The notes: generated from the letters alone by a model not told the origin. A stretch of 31,160 bases of DNA from a bacterium (GCA_030615855.1 JAUWYL010000016.1:1-31160), one strand, 5' to 3'; counted from the first letter of the stretch, positions 14,847 to 22,884 are shown. Program-made: numbers and translations.

Positions 14847-16142
14847 ATGAACAAAGAGCTAAAATTACCCCTGCTATTGAAGACCATGTACGGAGTGGGA
14901 TCTGGAGGGTTCGCCCTAGTAATCTTAGCCATAGGAACATGGACCGTCTACTACTACGCTCCTCCTTCGGAGCGAGGGTTGATGACTTATGCTCCCATGG
15001 CCCTATTAGGAACCGCCATGATGATTGGGAGGGTTGTGGATGCCCTAACCGATCCCTTGATTGCTCAATGGAGCGATAGGACCAGATCACGCTGGGGAAG
15101 GAGGATTCCCTTCATTCTATTTGGTAGCCTGCCCTTGGTCTTATCCTTTATCCTCGTTTGGAATCCACCAGTACCAGGAAGTTCTGTGGTCAATTTTGTC
15201 TATCTGGTTTTGACGTTAGGCCTCTTTTTTTTATTCTATACGGTGGTGATTGTTCCTTACTCTGCCCTCTTACCAGAATTAACATCGTCTTCAAAGGAGA
15301 GGATCAGTCTGGCCACCTGGCAGGGATTTTTTAGAATATTGGGGCTTATTATCGGTTTTTTAGGTTCTTCCTTTCTCATTGAGAGATTAGGTTTTAAAGC
15401 CATGGCCACTATCTTAGGTATGGTGGTTTTAGTTTGTCTCTATTGCCCAGTACTTGTTGTTAAAGAGCGAAACGTACATCTCAGGAAATCAAAATTTGCT
15501 TTCCGTCAATCTATTATTCAAACCTTTAGGAATAAACCCTTCAGATATTACATCGGTGGTTATATATTTTTTTGGTTTGCCTTCACTCTCTTGACCATGG
15601 GGATCCCCTATATCGTTACCGAGTTGATGGGACTTGGCAAAGGAGATGTGGGGTTAATTGTGACTCCTTCGTTAGTAGTAGTGATCCTATCTTTCCCCCT
15701 TATACAGAGGATTGCTTCCCAGAAGGGTAAGAAGTTTACCGTTATCCTTTCTTTAGTTTTGCTCTGCGCCGCCTTCTTTCTCATCCCTTCCATTGGCCAT
15801 TGGCCATTCGGAATTTCCAAGGCTCTTCAAGGGCAGATACTCCTGGGCCTGGCCGGCATTCCCATAGCAACATTATTTGCTCTCCCCAACGCTATGATTG
15901 CTGACTTGGTAGATTATGACGAGAAAGTCACGGGTTCGAGAAGGGAAGCAATGTACTTTGGCATGCAGGGTCTGATGCTTAAGTTCGCCATCGCACTATC
16001 GGCGCTTTTCTTCGGTTTTCTGCTTAGAACTTTTGGCTATAGCTCAGCCGAACCAATGGGCATCTTTCTTTTAGGGCCTGTGGCGGGCGTCTTTGTATTG
16101 CTCGGACTTTTAATTTTTCGCAGGTATCCTATTACCACATAA
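14847..16142 (+). CDS. MFS transporter of the GPH (sugar:cation symporter) type
   Basis: 431 residues with about 12 hydrophobic segments. The N-terminal half has the GPH/MelB signature: GRVVDALTDPLIAQWSDRTRSRWGRRIPFILFG (read as GRVVDALTDPLIAQWSD, then RTRSRWGRR, residues about 59-90). The C-terminal half has NAMIADLVDYDEKVTGSRREAMYFG, also typical. MelB-type proteins import sugars with Na+ or H+; MFS_2 relatives move lipids or other solutes. No sugar-catabolic gene lies nearby, so the substrate is open, and the neighbouring acyltransferase does not settle it. GAGGGATAG and CAGGA lie upstream as weak ribosome-binding sites. Confidence 0.88.
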   Translation: MNKELKLPLLLKTMYGVGSGGFALVILAIGTWTVYYYAPPSERGLMTYAPMALLGTAMMIGRVVDALTDPLIAQWSDRTRSRWGRRIPFILFGSLPLVLSFILVWNPPVPGSSVVNFVYLVLTLGLFFLFYTVVIVPYSALLPELTSSSKERISLATWQGFFRILGLIIGFLGSSFLIERLGFKAMATILGMVVLVCLYCPVLVVKERNVHLRKSKFAFRQSIIQTFRNKPFRYYIGGYIFFWFAFTLLTMGIPYIVTELMGLGKGDVGLIVTPSLVVVILSFPLIQRIASQKGKKFTVILSLVLLCAAFFLIPSIGHWPFGISKALQGQILLGLAGIPIATLFALPNAMIADLVDYDEKVTGSRREAMYFGMQGLMLKFAIALSALFFGFLLRTFGYSSAEPMGIFLLGPVAGVFVLLGLLIFRRYPITT

Positions 16143-16423
16143 TTGGTTAGCCGGTGAGCCGGTGAACCAGTATATAAGTTGACAAGGATACAAGTTGACA
16201 AGGAAATACGAAAATACGTAAATAAGAATACAAAATACAGGTTACGTCAAAGGGTTAGGGTAACGAAGCCCGTATCGGTAACGTCTAAAGGTTACATCTT
16301 TAAAGACGAACTACGTAACCCCTAAACGAAACGGGCATCTTAACCCTGACCGTAACCGAATAACTTTTAACGTATTCACCTATTCACTTATCGACTTGTC
16401 AACTAATTCCAAGCGGAGCGAGG
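16141..16423 (+). repeat. Nested long hairpin of the GGTTACG family (B copy 1)
   Basis: The 288-nt spacer between the transporter and the LpxL-like gene has no ORF and folds as one nested stem: GTTGACAAG (16194-16202) with CTTGTCAAC (16395-16403), GAATAC (16226-16231) with GTATTC (16372-16377), GGTTACG (16240-16246) with CGTAACC (16351-16357), GGGTTA (16252-16257) with TAACCC (16341-16346), GCCCGT (16268-16273) with ACGGGC (16331-16336), and CGTCT (16282-16286) with AGACG (16304-16308). Mini-hairpin CCAAGCGGAGCGAGG (16409-16423) follows. Its core GAAGCCCGTATCGG recurs in copy 2 at 22885. Confidence 0.78.
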
Positions 16424-16430
16424 GAATCTG

Positions 16431-17312
16431 ATGGGCTATCTCTTAGCTTTAGTGAGGTATTTTCTATACTACATGGGGAGGATTATATTCTGTCGCCTCC
16501 TTCCTAAAGAGTTAAGTTACAGAATCACCCGACTTATGGCAGATGCCCACTACTTTTTGGCTCGTCCCACCAGGAGAGCATTAATCTCTAATCTAAGGGT
16601 AGTCTGGGGAAAGGAAAAGAGTGAAAAAGAGATAAGGAGAATGGCCCGCCGCACCTTCCGCAGGTTCTCAGGCTACGCAGTAGACTTCTTTTATTCCCCC
16701 CAGATGAATGAGGATAATATCGATGATTGGGTTACCATAAAGGACCTCCATTATATGGATGAGGCTCTTTCTCGAGGAAAGGGAGTGGTGGCCTTAAGCG
16801 CCCACTTAGGGAACTGGGAGCTGGGAGCGATCACCCTGGCTTTGAAGGGATATAAAATGAACGCCATTACCTTAAGCCATGGAGAGAGAAGAGCCACGGA
16901 TATCTTTCGAAAGCAAAGAGAGGCCAAGGGGATAAAAGTCATTCCTTTAGGAGTGGCCATAAGGAGATGCTTTCAGGCATTGAAGAATAATGAACTCTTA
17001 GCTATGCTTGGGGATAGAGATGTGGAAGGGAAGGGAATAAGGGTGGAGTTCTTCGGCAAAGAGGCCGTTGTTCCTAAGGGTCCGGCTACCTTTTCCCTGG
17101 AAACGGGAGCAGCCATCGTTCCGAGCTTTATGTTCAGAAAAGGCGATAAGTATGAATTAACCTTTGAGAAGCCCATCCTGCCTAAGCCTACGGGAGATAA
17201 GAAAAAGGACATTCTCAATCTTACTAAGGAGTGCCTCAAGGTGATCGAAAGATATATCAGGGAACATCCTGAAGAGTGGTTCCTCTTTCACCCAATGTGG
17301 CCTTCCACATAA
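16431..17312 (+). CDS. LpxL/HtrB-family lipid acyltransferase
   Basis: 293 residues. A membrane-proximal N-terminus (about 4-24) precedes a catalytic domain with HLGNWE (His125, Glu130), the HX4D/E dyad in its LpxL HX4E form. Further on are MLGDRD, FFGKEAVVPKGPATFSLETGAAIVP, and a C-terminal EEWFLFHPMW. LpxL/HtrB enzymes add secondary acyl chains to lipid A at the inner membrane. It is the clearest sign of a lipid-A-type outer membrane in the window. The GT2 gene downstream could act on the same envelope glycolipids, but this is not shown. GAGGGA (about 16420-16425) is a likely ribosome-binding site. Confidence 0.9.
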   Translation: MGYLLALVRYFLYYMGRIIFCRLLPKELSYRITRLMADAHYFLARPTRRALISNLRVVWGKEKSEKEIRRMARRTFRRFSGYAVDFFYSPQMNEDNIDDWVTIKDLHYMDEALSRGKGVVALSAHLGNWELGAITLALKGYKMNAITLSHGERRATDIFRKQREAKGIKVIPLGVAIRRCFQALKNNELLAMLGDRDVEGKGIRVEFFGKEAVVPKGPATFSLETGAAIVPSFMFRKGDKYELTFEKPILPKPTGDKKKDILNLTKECLKVIERYIREHPEEWFLFHPMWPST

Positions 17313-17647
17313 GTGCCTGATTAGCCTTGTCCTTCGTCATACGTTGAAGGGTTACGTCGAAAAATTAAATATTAAAAATTAAATATCAAAATTAAGGAGT
17401 TTTAATTTGTAATTTTACATTTTGCATTGTCATTTTACATTTTCATTTTTAATTTTTGATATTACGCTGCATCATTTAATACGAGTAGCGTAACCGCCCC
17501 TCGCCGTTGGTTCGGAATACTTCATTTCGGCGAGGTATCCTGAACAAAGTGAAGGGCAACCGATCGACGATAACCGTCAACATCTGTCATCCGTGTGAAT
17601 CCGTAATAAATCCGTGCTAATCCGTGCCCGAACGAAGTGAGGAAGAG
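17313..17647 (+). repeat. 335-nt spacer: composite of palindromic elements and GT2 leader
   Basis: No gene. GGTTACG (17350-17356) pairs with CGTAACC (17489-17495), enclosing an AT-rich arm of AAATTAAATAT-type words answered by TTTAATTTTTGATATT. CCTCGCCG (17499-17506) pairs perfectly with CGGCGAGG (17528-17535) around 21 nt. CCTGAACAAAGTGAAGG (17539-17555) is a mini-hairpin with loop AAA. From 17581 come repeated ATCCGTG words ending in mini-hairpin CCGAACGAAGTGAGG (17628-17642), whose GTGAGG lies 5 nt before the ATG at 17648. Confidence 0.7.
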
Positions 17648-18310
17648 ATGAAGACTTGTGTTATCATCCCGGCCTATAATATTGAGAAGACCCTTCCCAG
17701 AGTAATTAAGGGTGCCCAGAAGTATGTTGATAAAGTAATCGTCGTTGATGATGGTTCAGACGACGCTACTTTTAAAAGGGCAAAGGAGGCCGGAGCAGAG
17801 GTTTTAAGACATGAGAAGAATCTTGGCAAGGGAAAGGCTTTATGTACCGGCTTAGAACGTGTTTTAAAGAAAGGTTTTGAACAGATAATCCTCATGGATG
17901 GCGATGGCCAGCACGACCCGAATGAAATACCGAAGTTTCTGTTTGCCGCCCAGGATCCTAAGGTAGATATGGTTATCGGTTCTCGGATGGAGAATATAAA
18001 GGATATGCCCAGAGAACGCTTAGTGGTTAACAGGATCGGTTCTTTCCTCACCTCTCTTTTAGCAAGACAGAGGATCCCAGACAGCCAGTCTGGATACCGC
18101 CTGGTGAAGAACAAGGTATTAAAAGAGATCACCCTCACCTCCCGGCGCTATGATATAGAGTCTGAGATGCTCATTAAGGCGGGGAAGAGGGGATTCGGAA
18201 TAAAGAGTATCCCCATAAAGACCATCTATCGCCAGGAAATAAGCCACTTCCATAAGTTCTGGGATACCTTGAGATTCATAAAACTTATTTTAAAAGGGGT
18301 GTGGTGGTAA
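17648..18310 (+). CDS. GT2-family glycosyltransferase (DPM1/GtrB-like)
   Basis: 220 residues from the ATG at 17648; an in-frame GTG at 17624 lies in the leader repeat. It is a GT-A fold inverting enzyme: VIIPAYNIEKTLPRVI, VDDGSDD (34-39) for nucleotide binding, MDGDGQHDP with Asp84/Asp86 (DXD), and SQSGYRLV in the acceptor region. It lacks C-terminal membrane helices, unlike full GtrB/ArnC proteins, so it resembles the soluble dolichyl- or polyprenyl-phosphate sugar transferase core. It may add sugars to lipid carriers or envelope glycolipids, in line with the upstream acyltransferase. Donor and acceptor unknown. Confidence 0.88.
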   Translation: MKTCVIIPAYNIEKTLPRVIKGAQKYVDKVIVVDDGSDDATFKRAKEAGAEVLRHEKNLGKGKALCTGLERVLKKGFEQIILMDGDGQHDPNEIPKFLFAAQDPKVDMVIGSRMENIKDMPRERLVVNRIGSFLTSLLARQRIPDSQSGYRLVKNKVLKEITLTSRRYDIESEMLIKAGKRGFGIKSIPIKTIYRQEISHFHKFWDTLRFIKLILKGVWW

Positions 18311-18346
18311 CAACAGATAGGTAATACAACGGATAACACGGATAAA
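18310..18346 (+). repeat. Left-arm repeat L, copy a (before the GxxExxY gene)
   Basis: ACAACAGATAGGTAATAC followed by AACGGATAACACGGATAA. It starts on the last base of the GT2 stop codon. It matches the copy at 18733-18768 at 31 of 36 positions, and the copy at 20462-20497 at about 30 of 36. Confidence 0.8.
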
Positions 18347-18350
18347 ACTG

Positions 18351-18743
18351 ATGGAATTACTGCATAAAGAGTTAACCTATAAAATCCGGAAGTGTCTTTT
18401 TGAGGTTTATAATACTCTTGGACCTGGCTTCGATGAGTCAGTTTATCTCAAGTCATTGACTATAGAATTCAAACATCATGGTATAGCATATGAAACGGAA
18501 AAGCCAATCAAAGTCCGTTATAAGGGTACTCTAGTAAAGAATTACAAACTTGATCTTGTAGTAGAAAATAAAATCATATTAGAGATTAAAGCGGTAACAA
18601 AATTAAATCCTGCGTTCAAATCCCAAATCATATCTTATTTAAAGGCAGCCCAGTTAGACTTAGGGCTTTTAATAAACTTTGGGAAAGAAAGATTAGAAAT
18701 TGAAAGAATAATTCTTTCTAATAAAATTAAGTACAACAGATAG
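18351..18743 (+). CDS. GxxExxY-family protein (PD-(D/E)XK nuclease-like)
   Basis: 130 residues. It has the family signature Gly26-x-x-Glu29-x-x-Tyr32 (GFDESVY), then LTIEFKHHGIAYETEKPIKVRYKG and a PD-(D/E)XK-like core with Asp68 (KLDLVV) and Glu78-x-Lys80 (LEIKA), ending in DLGLLINFGKERLEIERI. Members are widespread in bacteria, and I know of no established biochemical role. The gene is boxed by direct copies of a 36-bp repeat (from 18310 and from 18733). Its last codons, including the stop TAG, are part of the downstream copy. Ahead of the ATG is ATAAAACTG, with no good ribosome-binding site. Confidence 0.85.
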   Translation: MELLHKELTYKIRKCLFEVYNTLGPGFDESVYLKSLTIEFKHHGIAYETEKPIKVRYKGTLVKNYKLDLVVENKIILEIKAVTKLNPAFKSQIISYLKAAQLDLGLLINFGKERLEIERIILSNKIKYNR

Positions 18744-18846
18744 ATAATACATCGGATAACGCAGATAGCGCGGATGAGTAATGACAAAGTATCAGCGTAA
18801 TCCGCGAAATCTGTTGTAACGAAATCCGTTGTATACATAATCGAGG
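18732..18846 (+). repeat. Palindromic element F copy 1: L arm (copy b) and R arm
   Basis: L arm 18732-18776 (TACAACAGATAGATAATAC, then ATCGGATAACGCAGATAG) and R arm 18797-18846 (AATCCGCGAAATCTGTTG, then TAACGAAATCCGTTGTA). L words (CGGATAAC, ACAACAGAT) are answered in the R arm by complements (ATCCG, ATCTGTTGT). The R arm matches the copy at 20520 with two mismatches and one indel over about 44 nt. The L arm supplies the stop codon of the GxxExxY gene. Confidence 0.8.
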
Positions 18847-18853
18847 TGTACTG

Positions 18854-19264
18854 GTGAGGATACATAAAGAAGTCTTAAACATCGCTACTCAGAAGAGGAC
18901 ACATTTAATTAATGTTACTTCTCAGGTTTGGGACATTGTAGGAAGATCGAGAATCAAAGATGGGCTCCTATCCCTCTATGTCAGCCATACCACAAGTGGC
19001 ATCCTGATTAACGAGAATGAGGCAGGACTAAAAGAAGATATAGAGAAGTCTTTGGAAAAACTCTTTCCAAAAGGGGGAAAGTATCTTCACAACCGGGTGG
19101 ATAATAATGCCGATGCCCACCTCAAGTCAACCTTCCTGGGTAGCACCCTTACCCTTCCCGTTACTGGAGGGAGCCTCCATCTCGGGATGTGGCAGAGTAT
19201 TTTCTTCGCCGAATTCGACGGCCCCAGAAATCGAAATCTCACCGTCATGGTCATCGGCGAATAG
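18854..19264 (+). CDS. YjbQ/UPF0047 family protein
   Basis: 136 residues, normal for the family. The GTG start at 18854 follows CGAGGTG. Motifs: LYVSHTTSGILINENE with a conserved His, LHNRVDNNADAHLKSTFLGSTLTLPV, and GGSLHLGMWQSIFFAEFDGPRNR, the usual C-terminal signature. Members are trimeric small proteins often annotated as secondary thiamine-phosphate synthase, because some can rescue a thiE mutant; the physiological reaction is not settled. No other thiamine gene is in the window. Confidence 0.93.
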   Translation: MRIHKEVLNIATQKRTHLINVTSQVWDIVGRSRIKDGLLSLYVSHTTSGILINENEAGLKEDIEKSLEKLFPKGGKYLHNRVDNNADAHLKSTFLGSTLTLPVTGGSLHLGMWQSIFFAEFDGPRNRNLTVMVIGE

Positions 19265-19274
19265 TTTAACAAAA

Positions 19275-19440
19275 AGTTACTAACAGTTACTAAAAAGGTT
19301 ACTAACGGTTACTAATGGTTACAAAAGCAACCGATAGTAACAGGCCCGCTTGTAGCGGGACGTAGTAACCAATAGTAACAGCGAAGTTCTACTACCGGAT
19401 GGTGTAGGGCGAAGCGTAGTAACCGTGATAATCTTTTCTG
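19275..19440 (+). repeat. 10-bp iterated branched hairpin, family A copy 3
   Basis: Left arm: AGTTACTAAC, AGTTACTAAA, then GGTTACTAAC, GGTTACTAAT, GGTTAC. Turn: AAAAGCAACCGATAGTAACAG. Right arm: hairpin CCCGC/TTGTA/GCGGG (19345-19359), GACGTAGTAACC, AATAGTAACAG, a longer imperfect hairpin (19381-19415) containing GCGAAGC, CGTAGTAACC, and right end ATCTTTTCTG (19431-19440). The order of parts and the right end match copy 2 at 14151-14305. It fills the spacer between YjbQ and the deacetylase gene. Confidence 0.78.
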
Positions 19441-19452
19441 AAAGGTAATTGT

Positions 19453-20472
19453 ATGCCCTCTAAAGTGGGTCTCGTCTATTCAGATGAATATCTAAAACAT
19501 GATACGGGAGATCATCCAGAGAATAGCAAGCGCCTTGAGGCTATCCTAAGCTTCCTGAAAGGGAAGAATGTTCTTAAAGATTTAACCTTTATCAATCCCA
19601 GAAAAGCAGACTTAAAAGAAATCGAATATCTCCATAGCTCTTCTTACATCCAGGGAGTAAGAGAACTCTGTAAACGAGGAGGAGGATTTTTAGATCCCGA
19701 TACCCCGGTATCTAAAGAATCCTTCCAGGTTGCTCTCTTAGCAGCGGGTGGAGTATTTAGTGCTATCGATAGAATAGTGGATGATCTGGATAGCGCTTTC
19801 TGCCTCATTCGTCCTCCGGGCCATCACGCTTTAAAAAAGAAGGGAATGGGCTTCTGCGTCTTCAATAATATTGCCTTGGGGGCAAGGTATGCCCAGAATA
19901 AGCATCGTCTAAAGAAGATTTTAATCCTCGATTGGGACGTCCATCATGGAAACGGAACCCAAGAGGCTTTCTATCGCGACCCTTCCGTCTTATACTTCTC
20001 CCTTCATCGCTATCCCCACTATCCAGGAACAGGAGATATCGAGGAGATTGGAGAGGGAGAGGGAAGAGGATATACGGTGAATGTCCCTCTTCCTCCAGGA
20101 TGCGGGGATGGCGACTATATCTACATCTTTAAAGAAATCCTTCTTCCCATAATGAAAGATTTCAAACCGGGTATCACCCTCATTTCCGCAGGATTTGATG
20201 CTCATGCGGATGACCCTTTAGGAGGAATGAGCCTCACTTCTCAAGGCTACGGAGCACTAACCACTTTAGTAAGAGAATCTTCTAAGGGAATAGTCTCCTG
20301 TCTGGAAGGGGGATATAATCTAAAGGCCTTAAGAGAATCCGTTCTTGCCCACCTGGACTCTTTAGGGGAATTCAATCTCTTTCCCAAAGAGAGAATAGAC
20401 GAGGAGCCCAATAGAGGAGTTAAGGAAATAGTAAAAAAGGTAAAGGGAATCCATAGTAAGTACACCAGATAA
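19453..20472 (+). CDS. Histone deacetylase/AcuC-family zinc amidohydrolase
   Basis: 339 residues. Class II-type bacterial HDAC fold: HDTGDHPENSKRLEAI at the N-terminus, RPPGHHA with His124/His125, CVFNNIALGA, DWDVHHGNGTQ with Asp162 and His164 as zinc ligands, and SAGFDAHADDPLGG with the third ligand Asp. All catalytic residues are present. Substrates in bacteria are acetyl-lysine proteins (AcuC on acetyl-CoA synthetase) or acetylated polyamines; which applies here is not visible. AAAGGT lies 9 nt before the ATG. Its last codons and stop (TAA, 20470-20472) lie in an L-arm repeat, as for the GxxExxY gene. Confidence 0.95.
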   Translation: MPSKVGLVYSDEYLKHDTGDHPENSKRLEAILSFLKGKNVLKDLTFINPRKADLKEIEYLHSSSYIQGVRELCKRGGGFLDPDTPVSKESFQVALLAAGGVFSAIDRIVDDLDSAFCLIRPPGHHALKKKGMGFCVFNNIALGARYAQNKHRLKKILILDWDVHHGNGTQEAFYRDPSVLYFSLHRYPHYPGTGDIEEIGEGEGRGYTVNVPLPPGCGDGDYIYIFKEILLPIMKDFKPGITLISAGFDAHADDPLGGMSLTSQGYGALTTLVRESSKGIVSCLEGGYNLKALRESVLAHLDSLGEFNLFPKERIDEEPNRGVKEIVKKVKGIHSKYTR

Positions 20473-20572
20473 ATAATACATCAGACAACACGGATAATAC
20501 AGATATATTGGACTTAAGAAATCCGCGTAATCAGTTGTAACGAAATCCGTTGTAACATAATCCGTTGTAATG
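20461..20572 (+). repeat. Palindromic element F copy 2: L and R arms without an inserted gene
   Basis: L arm 20461-20505 (TACACCAGATAAATAATAC, then ATCAGACAACACGGATAATAC) and R arm 20520-20572 (AATCCGCGTAATCAGTTG, then TAACGAAATCCGTTGTAAC). It has the same L-R order as the element at 18732-18846. There is no gene between the arms, only about 14 nt. The R arm runs into the ATG-containing leader of pcm. Confidence 0.8.
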
Positions 20573-20581
20573 GAGTTTTGG

Positions 20582-21235
20582 ATGAAGGATGAGATTGAGT
20601 TTGCCCAATTGAGAGAAAGGATGGTCGCCACCCAGATTGCCAGCCGGGGGATTGAGGATAAGAGGGTCTTGGGGGTTATGGCCAAAGTTCCCAGGCACAG
20701 ATTCGTTCTGCCCGAGTATCTGGATAGCGCCTATGAAGACCATCCCCTGCCCATTGGTGAGGGACAGACCATATCCCAGCCCTATATGGTGGCTCTGATG
20801 ACCGAGTGTCTGGGATTGAAAGGGGATGAGAAAGTTTTGGAAATAGGAACCGGCTCTGGTTATCAGGCAGCCATCTTGGCAGAGATCTCTAAAGAAGTCT
20901 ATACCATAGAGAGGGTTGAGAACCTAGCAGAAAGGGCAAAGAAGGTATTGAGTGATTTAGGATATGAAAATGTAAAGGTAATTATTGGGGACGGCTCACG
21001 AGGGTTAGAGAAAGAAGCCCCCTTCGATGGAATTATTGTCACCGCTGGCGCCCCCATCTTACCTAAGAGTTTAGTCGATCAGTTGGCTGAGGGAGGGAAG
21101 ATGGTCATTCCTGTGGGCGGTTCCTTTTCTCAGGCCCTGCTCTTGGTAGAGAAGGAGAAGGGAAAGGTAAAGACCACCAGTGTCTGTGGTTGTGTCTTCG
21201 TCCCTTTGATTGGGGAATATGGATGGAAGAGATAG
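20582..21235 (+). CDS. pcm: Protein-L-isoaspartate O-methyltransferase
   Basis: 217 residues from the ATG at 20582, chosen because GGAG (20572-20575) lies at good distance; an earlier in-frame ATG at 20570 is inside repeat DNA. It methylates isoaspartyl residues with S-adenosylmethionine to begin their repair. Features: RMVATQIASRGIEDKRVLGVM, PRHRFVLPEY, PLPIGEGQTISQPYMVALM, the SAM motif LEIGTGSGYQAAILAE, and IIVTAGAPILPKSLVDQL. It is full length. The 3' end overlaps the ade start by 13 nt, so the two are coupled. Confidence 0.96.
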   Translation: MKDEIEFAQLRERMVATQIASRGIEDKRVLGVMAKVPRHRFVLPEYLDSAYEDHPLPIGEGQTISQPYMVALMTECLGLKGDEKVLEIGTGSGYQAAILAEISKEVYTIERVENLAERAKKVLSDLGYENVKVIIGDGSRGLEKEAPFDGIIVTAGAPILPKSLVDQLAEGGKMVIPVGGSFSQALLLVEKEKGKVKTTSVCGCVFVPLIGEYGWKR

Positions 21236-22872
21236 TCCTGAAGGGCGCCAAGATTATTGATACCCTGAAAGAAGAGATTTATTGCGGCGATATAGCAATC
21301 AGTAAAGGAGTAATTACTGGGATCGGTGATTACCGAGGGAAAGAAGAGATCGATTTAAGAGACAAATTCTTACTCCCCGGTCTCTTGGATGCTCACGTCC
21401 ATCTGGAGAGTTCTATGGTAACCCCCGGAGAATATGCCCAGGCCGTAGTTCCCCAGGGGACCACAGCGGTCATTGCTGACCCCCATGAGATCGCCAATAT
21501 CTTAGGGATAGCGGGCATCGAATATATCCTGAAGGTAAGTGAGAATTTACCTCTGGAGGTCTTCATCATGCTCCCTTCCTGTGTTCCGGCAACAGAATTT
21601 GAAACCTCGGGAGCGAGGCTGGAAGCAGAGGATTTAAAGAGACTGATTGACCATCCTATGGTATTGGGATTAGGGGAGGTGATGAACTTCCCGGGAGTAA
21701 TAAACGAAGACCCAAGGATTTTAGAGAAGATCGTCTTATTTAAGGATAAAATAATCGATGGCCATGCCCCAGGATTATCTGGGGAGGACCTAAAGAGATA
21801 TATCCGGACCGGGATAGGTTCCGACCATGAATGCACTACGAAAGAAGAGGCAGAAGAGAAATTGAAAGCGGGAATGACCATTATGATCCGGGAGGGCTCC
21901 GCCTCCAAAAATCTAAAGGACCTTATTCCCATTGTAAACGACGAAACCTATAAAAAATGCCTATTCTGCACAGACGATAGAAACCCCATTGATTTATTGG
22001 AAGAAGGGCATATTGACTTCTTAGTAAAAAAAGCCATCTCTTTGGGCCTAGAACCTTTACGGGCTATTCAGATGGCGACCATCAATACCTCCCATTACTT
22101 TAGACTTAAAAATAGGGGAGCCATTGCTTCAGGATATAAGGCGGATTTAGTGGTGGTCGATGATCTGGAAAATTTTAAGGTAGAGATGGTCTTTAAGAAT
22201 GGGGAACTAGTGGCCAAAGAAGGAAGACTTCTTTCTCCTATAAAGGAAGAAGAAGCCCCCATGGTCACCAAGACCTTTCATGTCAAACCACTTAAAAAGG
22301 AAGATTTTCAAATTAAAAAGACCCCTTCAAAGATAATCGGGATTATACCGAATGAGATAGTGACCAGATCCTTAGATGAAAGGGTGGAAATAGAAAATGG
22401 ATTTGCCGTTCCCGATATAGCAAGAGACATTCTAAAGATTGCCGTCATTGAAAGACATAAAGAGACGGGGAATGTCGGTCTAGGGTTTATAAAGGGTTGG
22501 GGCTTAAAAGAAGGGGCGTTGGGAACATCGATTGCTCACGACAGTCATAATATCATTGTTGTAGGAACGAATGATAGGGACATGTTTTTGGCTGCTCAAG
22601 AAATCATCAGAATGCAAGGAGGATTGGTAATCTGTAATAGAAGAAGGATTCTTGGCTCTCTGCCCTTGCCCATTGCGGGAATTATGTCTGATCAAGACCT
22701 GACGTCTGTTAGAGGGAAACTGGAGGAATTACATAGCATAACCTCATCCTTAGGAATAAGGTTAAAGGAACCCTTCATGACCCTATCCTTTTTGGCCCTT
22801 GCTGTTATTCCTGAACTAAAGATCACAGACAAGGGTTTAGTAGATGTCAACCATTCCCGACTTATTACATAA
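21223..22872 (+). CDS. ade: Adenine deaminase
   Basis: 549 residues from the ATG at 21223, which overlaps the pcm end; an earlier in-frame ATG at 21190 gives only a pcm-frame overlap extension. It converts adenine to hypoxanthine in purine salvage. It is an amidohydrolase-fold metal enzyme: DAHVHLESSM with His58/His60, ADPHEIANILG, LGLGEVMNFPGV, DGHAPGLSGEDL, GIGSDHECTT, IREGSASKNL, CTDDRNP, and C-terminal IAHDSHNIIVVGTND with GGLVICN. All blocks of the Ade family are present. TGGGGA (21211-21216) is the ribosome-binding site. Confidence 0.97.
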   Translation: MEEIVLKGAKIIDTLKEEIYCGDIAISKGVITGIGDYRGKEEIDLRDKFLLPGLLDAHVHLESSMVTPGEYAQAVVPQGTTAVIADPHEIANILGIAGIEYILKVSENLPLEVFIMLPSCVPATEFETSGARLEAEDLKRLIDHPMVLGLGEVMNFPGVINEDPRILEKIVLFKDKIIDGHAPGLSGEDLKRYIRTGIGSDHECTTKEEAEEKLKAGMTIMIREGSASKNLKDLIPIVNDETYKKCLFCTDDRNPIDLLEEGHIDFLVKKAISLGLEPLRAIQMATINTSHYFRLKNRGAIASGYKADLVVVDDLENFKVEMVFKNGELVAKEGRLLSPIKEEEAPMVTKTFHVKPLKKEDFQIKKTPSKIIGIIPNEIVTRSLDERVEIENGFAVPDIARDILKIAVIERHKETGNVGLGFIKGWGLKEGALGTSIAHDSHNIIVVGTNDRDMFLAAQEIIRMQGGLVICNRRRILGSLPLPIAGIMSDQDLTSVRGKLEELHSITSSLGIRLKEPFMTLSFLALAVIPELKITDKGLVDVNHSRLIT

Positions 22873-22884
22873 TAAATGCCAAAT

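Noticed and set aside
16179-16224. TTGACA boxes at 16179 and 16195 as promoter -35 sites
   Set aside because: They belong to the repeated word AGTTGACAAG of the palindrome, and the -10 region at the right distance (GTAAAT) is poor.
14143-19440. The 10-bp iterated arrays at 14143 and 19275 as CRISPR arrays
   Set aside because: The words are contiguous with a 10-bp period, there are no unique spacers of about 30 bp, arms are inverted rather than direct, and no cas gene is present.
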